Part shown: positions 6,800-12,365 of the stretch, one piece after another | Layout: each line of letters begins with the position of its first letter | Position numbering within the stretch: the first letter of the stretch is position 1 | NCBI GenBank assembly: GCA_051745065.1 | Contig: JBNJDQ010000067.1 | Span: 1 to 12,365, forward strand | Source of the DNA: Chitinivibrio sp051745065 | GTDB taxonomy: Bacteria; Fibrobacterota; Chitinivibrionia; Chitinivibrionales; Chitinivibrionaceae | Reading direction: 5' to 3' | DNA: 12,365 bases | Program-made: the position numbers and the translations under genes | Notes under the pieces: model-generated | The model's database searches: none | The model's input: only the letters and a program-made list of their open reading frames with translations | What the model was told of the DNA's origin: nothing

Positions 6800-7192
6800 A
6801 TGCGTTTCCTGGTAGTTGAGGACGATTTTTTCTGCAGAAGTATTCTGGTAAATATTCTTGGTGAGTATGGCCATGCCGATGTGGCGGTCAACGGTAATGA
6901 GGCGGTGGGAGCGTTTCGGCGGTCCATTGAGGAAGGGGATAAATACACCCTGATATTTCTTGATATCATGCTTCCCGACAAGGATGGGCAGACCCTGCTG
7001 AAGGAGTTTCGCGATCTGGAAAAGAAACACCGTATTGCTCCGCAGAAAACCACTCCCATTGTAATGACAACTGCCCTTGATGATAAACATAACATTCTGA
7101 GCGCTTTCAAAAACCAGTGCGAAGGGTATATCGTAAAACCCGTAGATGAAGCCAAGGTTATTGAGAAACTGCAGGAACTTGAATTGATCTGA
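6800..7192 (+). CDS. Stand-alone receiver-domain response regulator (CheY-like)
   Basis: A 130-residue single receiver domain with no output domain. Key residues are the acidic pocket Glu7-Asp8-Asp9 (LVVEDD), the phosphoacceptor Asp55 (FLDIMLPDKDG), Thr90/Thr91 (VMTTALDD) and Lys113 (YIVKPVD). All are intact, so it should accept phosphate from a histidine kinase or phosphotransfer protein encoded elsewhere. It would act by protein-protein contact, as CheY does. GGAG at 6790-6793 lies 6 bases before the ATG at 6800; the in-frame TTG at 6794 abuts that site and is unlikely to be used. A weak promoter-like pair (TTGCAC 6738-6743, 17 bases, TATCCT 6761-6766) lies in the 62-bp gap after the zinc-ribbon gene, so it may be transcribed alone or with that gene. 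No chemotaxis gene is adjacent. Confidence 0.93.
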   Translation: MRFLVVEDDFFCRSILVNILGEYGHADVAVNGNEAVGAFRRSIEEGDKYTLIFLDIMLPDKDGQTLLKEFRDLEKKHRIAPQKTTPIVMTTALDDKHNILSAFKNQCEGYIVKPVDEAKVIEKLQELELI

Positions 7193-9067
7193 TTACATGT
7201 CCCGTTGTGACAGCTCTTCCCAGCGGGACATTTTTTCAGCAAGTTCTGTGCGCACATCATCGTAGCGCAGCTGCAGTTTTTTCAGATCCTCTTCCTGCGG
7301 TGCACCGAAGGCTTCCTCCAGATTCGACTGTTCCTGCTCGAGGGTGTCAATTTCCTCCATAAGTGATTCCAGTTCCCGCTTTTCTTTGTAGGACAGTTTC
7401 TGGTTTTTCTTTTTATGTGTGCTTCGCCGGGATCTGACCGGGGCGGGAGTTTCCCTCTTTCGGCGGCGTTCCTCCTCTTTCTGCCAGATGAGGTAATCCG
7501 AATATGCCGCGGGAAATCCGAATATTTCTCCTTTGCCGGGCATTACAAACAGGTAGTCGCAGACCGTATCAATAAAAGAACGGTCATGGGAAATGATAAG
7601 AAGAACTCCCTGGAACTTGTTGAGAAAATCCTCCAGAATTTCAAGGGTTTCAATATCCAGATCATTTGTCGGTTCATCGAGAATCAGGAAATTGGGATTG
7701 GTGATAAGTACGGAAATCAGCTGCAGCCGCCGTTTCTCACCTCCCGAAAGAGTGTCGATTTTTTTATACTGATCTTTTTTGGAAAACAAAAACTGTTCCA
7801 ACAGCGCCGAAGCTGATACCTTTTCTCCGTTTATCTCAATGAATTCCGCAATGTCCTTAATGTACTTGATCACAGGTGTGTGCTGGGGAAGATCATGAGA
7901 GTTTTGCGAGAACACTGCTGTTTGGGTATTCATGCCGCGGTCAACCGTGCCCGACTGTGGCTGCAACCGGCCGGTCAGAAGACTGGTAAAGGTTGTTTTT
8001 CCTACTCCGTTATCACCGATAAGGCCGATTTTCTCGCCGCCCTTGAAGGTGTAGGAGAAGTTATTTACTATGGGAGTGTCCCCGTAGGCGAAGTAGAGAT
8101 TTTTAAGATTGAGTATTTTCTTGCCCAGGCGCCGTCCCGAAGTGGAGAAGGCCGCACTGCTCTGCTCTTTTATTCTGCCCGTTTTCATCAGCTCCTGAAC
8201 ACGGTTGATCCGGGCTTTCTGCTTGGTTCCCCGTGCACTGGGTGAGCGGTTGAGCCAGGCTGTTTCCTGTCGCAGAAGGCGTCGGTTCTTTTCGTCTTTT
8301 CTCTGCTGTGCTTCCTGCCGTTCGCGCCGTTTTTCCAGAAAATAGGTGAAGTTACCCTTGTGTACGTAGATGCGGTTATCAGCAATTTCCCAAATGGTAT
8401 TGCAGACATTATCCAGAAAATAACGGTCATGGGTGATAAGGATAAAGGGAAGGGTGCGTTTCTGCAGATAGCTTTCCAGCCAGAGAATTGTTTTAATATC
8501 CAGGTGGTTTGTCGGTTCATCCAGAAAGAGCAGGTCAGCCTCGGACATGACCGCCTGGGCAAGAGAGATCTTTTTAAGCATTCCCCCGGAAAGCTCCGAA
8601 AGAGGGCGGTTCAACGATGATATGCCGAAGCGTTTCAGCAGGGAGCGGAGTTTGCCTTCAAAATCCCATGCTCCCAATTCCTCCATGCGGGCGGACAGGC
8701 GGTCCAGCTCTTTCTGTCTGTGCTGGTTCCAGCCTTCTTCGACTGCGGAAAGTGCCGTTTCGTAGTCGCGGATTGTGTCGATATGGGGAATGTCAAAGGC
8801 GGAAAAGATGTAGTCGGAGATATATTGGCCCGGATCATACGCGGGCAGTTGTTTCATAAGATGTATCGAACAGCTGCTGTTGCGGGTGATAGTTCCGGCA
8901 TCACAGTATTCCGATGAGGTCAGGGCTGTCAGGAGTGTGCTTTTACCTGAGCCGTTCAGGCCTACAATCCCGATGCGCGAGGTGTCTTCGATGGAGAGAG
9001 ACACGTCCTGAAGGAGTGTTCTGGTGCCCGCTGTGAGGGTTATGGAGTCCGCTGTCAGATAATTCAT
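7193..9067 (-). CDS. uup: ABC-F family ATPase, Uup-like
   Basis: Soluble tandem ATPase of the ribosome-associated ABC-F family. It has 624 residues, no membrane segments and two nucleotide-binding domains. Domain 1 has Walker A GLNGSGKST (36-44), signature LSGGM (159-163) and Walker B FLDEPTNHLD (181-190). Domain 2 has GDNGVGKTT (351-359), LSGGE (440-444) and LILDEPTNDLD (461-471). The charged linker at about 240-320 fits the ABC-F tRNA-contacting arm. The C-terminus is a basic stretch followed by a coiled coil (about 555-620) starting KLSYKEKRELESL, typical of Uup rather than EttA. Uup is linked to ribosome function and to structured-DNA or transposon-excision phenotypes in E. coli. The ATG at 9067 has no clear Shine-Dalgarno, but an inverted repeat lies just upstream. 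The stop codon abuts the receiver's stop codon. Confidence 0.93.
   Translation of the reverse strand: MNYLTADSITLTAGTRTLLQDVSLSIEDTSRIGIVGLNGSGKSTLLTALTSSEYCDAGTITRNSSCSIHLMKQLPAYDPGQYISDYIFSAFDIPHIDTIRDYETALSAVEEGWNQHRQKELDRLSARMEELGAWDFEGKLRSLLKRFGISSLNRPLSELSGGMLKKISLAQAVMSEADLLFLDEPTNHLDIKTILWLESYLQKRTLPFILITHDRYFLDNVCNTIWEIADNRIYVHKGNFTYFLEKRRERQEAQQRKDEKNRRLLRQETAWLNRSPSARGTKQKARINRVQELMKTGRIKEQSSAAFSTSGRRLGKKILNLKNLYFAYGDTPIVNNFSYTFKGGEKIGLIGDNGVGKTTFTSLLTGRLQPQSGTVDRGMNTQTAVFSQNSHDLPQHTPVIKYIKDIAEFIEINGEKVSASALLEQFLFSKKDQYKKIDTLSGGEKRRLQLISVLITNPNFLILDEPTNDLDIETLEILEDFLNKFQGVLLIISHDRSFIDTVCDYLFVMPGKGEIFGFPAAYSDYLIWQKEEERRRKRETPAPVRSRRSTHKKKNQKLSYKEKRELESLMEEIDTLEQEQSNLEEAFGAPQEEDLKKLQLRYDDVRTELAEKMSRWEELSQRDM
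7197..7236 (+). terminator. Intrinsic terminator of the receiver gene, inside uup codons
   Basis: ATGTCCCG (7197-7204) pairs with CGGGACAT (7224-7231) as a perfect 8-bp stem around a 19-base loop, followed by five more T (7232-7236). It starts 4 bases after the receiver stop codon and lies wholly within the last codons of uup (residues 611-624, opposite strand). On the minus strand there is no T run after the stem, so it should act only on plus-strand transcripts. The long loop makes it somewhat weaker than a textbook hairpin. Confidence 0.72.
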
Positions 9068-9075
9068 AAAGATAA

Positions 9076-9094
9076 CCGGTTGTTAAATAACCGG
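9076..9094. promoter_or_regulatory. Inverted repeat in the uup 5' leader, with candidate uup promoter
   Basis: CCGGTT (9076-9081) and AACCGG (9089-9094) form a 6-bp inverted repeat with a 7-base AT-rich centre. It ends 8 bases before the uup ATG. On the minus strand a possible -10 (TATAAC, 9103-9108) and a poor -35 (TTAATC, 9126-9131, 17-base spacer) would place the transcription start near 9095, at the edge of the repeat. The repeat could be an operator at the start site or a hairpin at the 5' end of the mRNA. The rest of the 135-bp divergent spacer (9068-9202) is AT-rich and must also hold the promoter of the gene at 9203, for which I see no convincing hexamers. Confidence 0.35.
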
Positions 9095-9202
9095 GAAAAT
9101 ATGTTATACAGCTGTGGGAGAAAATGATTAATTTCATTGAAAAGAAACTATTTCTGTAAAAGTTATTTATATTTCTAAGTTGAAATCTGCTTTGGAGGAG
9201 CT

Positions 9203-11485
9203 ATGCGAATACTGAGAGTTTTTTTGTCCCTGCTGCTGACGGCACAGATCTGGACGGTGCAAGCCAAAATAGCACAGTCTTCAATTCCGTCGCTCAACTT
9301 TCCCTGGGGCGCACGGTCAACAGGTATGGCCGAAACCTTCACCGGGGTGGCTGATAACAGCGAATCCATATTCTACAATCCCGCCGGCCTCGGCCTGGCT
9401 CCTCTGGCTGATTCCTGGATCCGCTATGATGACTTGAAGCAATCCTATGAGCACCTTTCATCGGCAGAGCTTTCCACCTGGGCCGTGGACACTTCAGGCA
9501 GAATCTATCGTTTCGGCGGTGGTAGCTTTCTGGACCACGATGTGCATTATATCGACAGCGGTGAAACCCTTGAAGATATTGCTGCACGATATCTTGATAT
9601 TGCCGACTCCCGCCATATTGCCGATGCCGCGGACAGTATTCGCCGATTCAACGACCTGGAGGAGGGTAAACGGGATTCCGTTATGCGGATTATCTCTTCG
9701 TATGATGTTCCCAATGCCGATTCTCTTGTTCTGCGGCTTCTGTCACTCGGTCCGGATCAGCGCGATCAGGTGGCGGTTTACGCGGAGATAGCCGAAGTCG
9801 TTTCTCCGGAAGAGGGGGATTCTCTGGCCGGAGAAATTTCCGCGGTGCTCCGCGATGATATGGGTGATATTGAAGATCTGTATTCCCTTAAGATACCCTA
9901 TTCAATTGGTCCGCGTTCAAAAATACATCATATCTGTGCCCGTGACGAAGGCGTCCTGTGGGTGGCCACGGATAATGGGCTGTGGCGGTATTCCGATTCC
10001 TGGAAGCGGTATGATACCTATGATGGTCTTCCTGCGGATCGTATCCTTTCCATTACCCCCGTTCAGGGCGGTGATCTTCTGATCGGAACGGAAGACGGTG
10101 CAGCGCGGTATGCCGGCGGAACCTTCACTCCTCTTACCGCTCGGGATCAGAGTATTACCGGTCCTGTTTACAAAGCAGGGGCTTCTTCCGACGGCATTGT
10201 GTATCTGGCCACGGATTCCGGCCTGTACGAGGTTGATTCTCAGGCGGTTCGTGTCATCGATACGGCAGATGGGCTGTATTCCAATCGTATTACTGCGCTT
10301 CATGTGGATTGGAAAGACCGGGTCTGGGCTGCCGGAGACGGCGGGGTTGCCCTTTTGAGAAAGGATGGTGTGAAACGCTTCAGTCTGGGCAGGGATACCC
10401 GGGTCAACGCCATTGCCGGAGAAGGCGGTACTGCGGTCTGGATTGCCACGGATCTGGGTGTTTCGCGCATTACCGAGGAGGTGAACCAGGAAACAGGCAG
10501 GAGCTCCTGGGTGATCAATGTGTATCATGCTAAAAATAATCTCGCCTCCTCACATGCCGCTGCGGTGAGTGTCGGCAGTAACGGAGATATCTGGATTGCC
10601 ACGGATCGCAGTGTGGAGCGCTACCGTCAGGGACGGATTACTTCGACGGTGTTTTTTGAAAATCTCCTGCCCGATCTGAATCTTTCCGATCTTTGGCATG
10701 CCGCCGTGGCCGGGACGTATCCCATCGGGGAATGGGGGGCAGTGGGGTTCACCTTTAAACAACTCTATTTCGGCGAAGTTGAAGGCAACTACGATGCCAC
10801 GGGGCAAAACAACGCCCGTAATGCCTCCTTTGAAATTGCGACCGGCCTGTCCTACGGCTTTTCCCTGCGCCGGGATCTTGCCCTGGGGCTGAATCTGAAA
10901 TACGCTTTCAGCCGCCTGGAGAAAGACGAAGCCGAGGCACGGACCGTTGCTGTTGATGCGGGGATACTGAAACGCAATCTTCTGGTTGATGATCTGGATT
11001 TCGGTTTCATGCTGAAAAATATGGGGCCTGCCGTATCATATTCCGAAAACGAAGTATCCAACCCGATTCCCTTTCTTGCGCGGGTCGGGGTGAGTTACAC
11101 GCCCATTGATAAACCTGGGTCCCGTCTGCTGATTGCCCTTGATGCAGATCGTGAGATTGTCTACCGCGGTGATGATGGCGAAAGCTACAACTTCCTGCAG
11201 GCTCTGTACTATGATCTGCTTACAAACAAAGATGGTGAGAGCGCTGCTACTGAGCTGGAAGAGGTGATTCTTCATGGCGGGGTTGAATATCTCTATGCGG
11301 ATTTTCTTTCTCTGCGGACGGGATACATGCACGATGATGCAGGGAGCCGGACGGAGCTTTCCATGGGTGTTGGTGTGGAGCTCAATCAGCTTATTGCGGA
11401 TATTTCAATTATTATCAGTACTCTTGGCGACGATGATCAGGTTCGCCAGGGGCAGACGCGGTTTTCCATAACCTATAATCCCTGA
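9203..11485 (+). CDS. PorV/PorQ-like outer-membrane protein with an inserted beta-propeller
   Basis: Predicted outer-membrane protein of 760 residues. A signal peptide (1-21, ending VQA) is followed by a PorV/UPF0164-like N-terminal segment (about 34-64: PWGARSTGMAETFTGVAD, then SIFYNPAGLG). Residues 90-480 look like a two-component-regulator-type beta-propeller. Blade motifs are at 253 (WVATDNGLWRY), 293 (LIGTEDGAARY), 334 (YLATDSGLYEV), 375 (WAAGDGGVALL), 413 (WIATDLGVSRI) and 464 (WIATDRSVERY). A probable first blade (TWAVDTSGRIYRF, 92-104) is split off by a roughly 120-residue mostly helical, acidic insert (about 115-235), giving seven blades. Residues 495-760 are alternating strands consistent with the rest of a beta-barrel (GTYPIGEWGAVGFTFKQLYFG at 504-524 is cut here only for position) ending RFSITYNP. 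GGAG precedes the ATG. The next gene is 8 bp away. The function is unknown; PorV family members act in outer-membrane transport or type IX secretion. Confidence 0.8.
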   Translation: MRILRVFLSLLLTAQIWTVQAKIAQSSIPSLNFPWGARSTGMAETFTGVADNSESIFYNPAGLGLAPLADSWIRYDDLKQSYEHLSSAELSTWAVDTSGRIYRFGGGSFLDHDVHYIDSGETLEDIAARYLDIADSRHIADAADSIRRFNDLEEGKRDSVMRIISSYDVPNADSLVLRLLSLGPDQRDQVAVYAEIAEVVSPEEGDSLAGEISAVLRDDMGDIEDLYSLKIPYSIGPRSKIHHICARDEGVLWVATDNGLWRYSDSWKRYDTYDGLPADRILSITPVQGGDLLIGTEDGAARYAGGTFTPLTARDQSITGPVYKAGASSDGIVYLATDSGLYEVDSQAVRVIDTADGLYSNRITALHVDWKDRVWAAGDGGVALLRKDGVKRFSLGRDTRVNAIAGEGGTAVWIATDLGVSRITEEVNQETGRSSWVINVYHAKNNLASSHAAAVSVGSNGDIWIATDRSVERYRQGRITSTVFFENLLPDLNLSDLWHAAVAGTYPIGEWGAVGFTFKQLYFGEVEGNYDATGQNNARNASFEIATGLSYGFSLRRDLALGLNLKYAFSRLEKDEAEARTVAVDAGILKRNLLVDDLDFGFMLKNMGPAVSYSENEVSNPIPFLARVGVSYTPIDKPGSRLLIALDADREIVYRGDDGESYNFLQALYYDLLTNKDGESAATELEEVILHGGVEYLYADFLSLRTGYMHDDAGSRTELSMGVGVELNQLIADISIIISTLGDDDQVRQGQTRFSITYNP

Positions 11486-11493
11486 AGGTCTCT

Positions 11494-12365
11494 ATGCGAA
11501 GCAAACTCTTTTTATCTTTGATACTGATCTCGGCCTTTCGGCTGTGGGCTGTTCCTCCTCGTGTGGGGGACGGGCAGTATTCCCGCCGGGAAGCATCCCG
11601 TCTTCTTCAACAGGGGGGCGCTTTACGCAGCAACACGGCGCCGAAGGACATTCAGATATATGCTCTTTTAGTGGAGTTTAAATCGGACAGTGTCCCCAAC
11701 ACAACCGGTACGGGACTCTTTGGTTTTCGCACGGACAGTCTTCGGCGAACCCTTCAGGATGATCAGGAGCTTGCATGGTACCGCGAAAGTGATACGGTCT
11801 ATCCCTTTGACCGTCTGCCTCATAACGGTTCCTATTTTGAAAATCAGCTGCGTTTTGTTAAAAATTATTACGAAAAGGTTTCCCGGGGAAATCTGAACGT
11901 ACATACTCAGCTTTTTCCTGCACAAAAAAACAGCTCAGCTCAATACCCCGATGCCTATCAGGTTCCGCTGGAAATGGCCCGCTATTCTCCGGGCAGTTCC
12001 CGTCCCGGTGAAAAGGAGACGGATTTTCTGATTCGCAGGACAACCAGTCTTATGCGGTTTGTAAAGGATGCAGTTATTACGGCGGATACCTCCTCTCTTG
12101 GCAGCCCTTTTTCTTCCCTTGAAATGGATGAGGATGGGCGACTTTGGGATATTGACAGTACCGGTGATTCCCTGCAGACGGTTATTCTTATTTTCCATGC
12201 CGGATCCAACTATCTGACCGACGGCGGCGGAAATTCACTCAATGCCGATTCCCCCTCTGATATGAGTGACATCTTTGTCAGTAACGATTTCTTTACGGAT
12301 TATTATGATCCTGCTGAGGATACCGTGTTTCAGGGCACCGTGGACAGCACCGGCGGGTATACGGG
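11494..12365 (+). CDS. Secreted protein with M6-metallopeptidase-like N-terminal features (cut by right edge)
   Basis: The frame stays open from the ATG at 11494 to the window end, giving 290 complete codons. A signal peptide (1-19, ending LWA, then VPP) marks export. IYALLVEFKSDSVPNTTGTG (55-74), DRLPHNGSYFENQL (106-119), NYYEKVSRGNLNV (124-136), VPLEMARYSP (157-166) and ILIFHAGSNY (231-240) recall secreted proteins related to immune inhibitor A-type M6 peptidases of FCB-group bacteria. This resemblance is from memory of the pattern. The HExxH zinc site is not reached, so protease activity is unproven. The gene starts 8 bp after the propeller/barrel gene, with a weak AAGG overlapping that gene's stop codon. 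The two are probably co-transcribed and translationally coupled. If this organism has type IX secretion, a C-terminal sorting domain would be expected beyond the edge. Confidence 0.75.
   Translation, partial: MRSKLFLSLILISAFRLWAVPPRVGDGQYSRREASRLLQQGGALRSNTAPKDIQIYALLVEFKSDSVPNTTGTGLFGFRTDSLRRTLQDDQELAWYRESDTVYPFDRLPHNGSYFENQLRFVKNYYEKVSRGNLNVHTQLFPAQKNSSAQYPDAYQVPLEMARYSPGSSRPGEKETDFLIRRTTSLMRFVKDAVITADTSSLGSPFSSLEMDEDGRLWDIDSTGDSLQTVILIFHAGSNYLTDGGGNSLNADSPSDMSDIFVSNDFFTDYYDPAEDTVFQGTVDSTGGYT

Noticed and set aside
6354..7260. Minus-strand frames opposite the zinc-ribbon and receiver genes
   Set aside because: The plus strand encodes clear CxxC pairs and all receiver-domain catalytic residues; the opposite frames show no features.
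7415..8245. Plus-strand frames inside uup
   Set aside because: They lie opposite conserved ABC-F motifs, lack ribosome sites and look like shadow translations.
9339..10807. Minus-strand frames (up to 203 codons) inside the propeller/barrel gene
   Set aside because: The plus strand has a signal peptide, a Shine-Dalgarno and regular blade motifs in frame; the opposite frames are by-products of its codon pattern.
11668..12209. Minus-strand frames at the right end
   Set aside because: The plus frame from 11494 is open to the edge with a signal peptide and recognisable motifs; the opposite frames are short and featureless.

Overview
The window is a compact bacterial chromosome segment of ordinary housekeeping genes plus two envelope or secretion genes. 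Nothing in it looks phage-, plasmid- or IS-derived, and there is no CRISPR array. Gene density, Shine-Dalgarno sequences and intrinsic terminators are typical of Bacteria. The last two genes are a PorV/PorQ-like outer-membrane protein and a secreted protein with M6-peptidase-like features. They suggest a Gram-negative organism of the wider FCB group (Fibrobacterota or relatives) or a spirochaete-like lineage. This placement is an inference from protein flavour, not from a marker gene.

Layout, left to right. The 5' end of rnhA (RNase HI) runs off the left edge on the minus strand. A 287-bp divergent spacer follows, holding a strong sigma-54 promoter for amtB-glnK (ammonium channel and its PII regulator), which ends in an intrinsic terminator. 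Convergent to it, on the minus strand, is a full-length mfd (transcription-repair coupling factor). Upstream of mfd on the same strand are two identical tandem tRNA-Lys(UUU) genes with their own promoter and terminator. On the plus strand come a small acidic protein with two tandem zinc ribbons and a stand-alone CheY-like receiver. The receiver abuts, tail to tail with no spacer, a minus-strand ABC-F ATPase (uup-like). Divergent from uup is a two-gene plus-strand unit. Its first gene is a 760-residue outer-membrane protein in which a beta-propeller appears to sit between a PorV-like N-terminus and a beta-barrel C-terminus. Its second is a secreted protein cut by the right edge.

How the genes work together. 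amtB and glnK form a classic nitrogen-scavenging operon. The PII protein has Val at position 51, where enterobacterial PII has the uridylylated Tyr, so it probably senses ATP/ADP and 2-oxoglutarate without that modification. mfd is probably fed by readthrough from the tRNA unit or by a promoter I cannot resolve. The receiver's terminator hairpin lies inside the last codons of uup. The outer-membrane/propeller gene and the secreted-protein gene are 8 bp apart and are probably co-transcribed.

The most unusual items are the propeller-in-barrel protein with its secreted partner, the uncharacterised double-zinc-ribbon protein beside a receiver, and the terminator embedded in uup. No wholly new defence or mobile system is visible.
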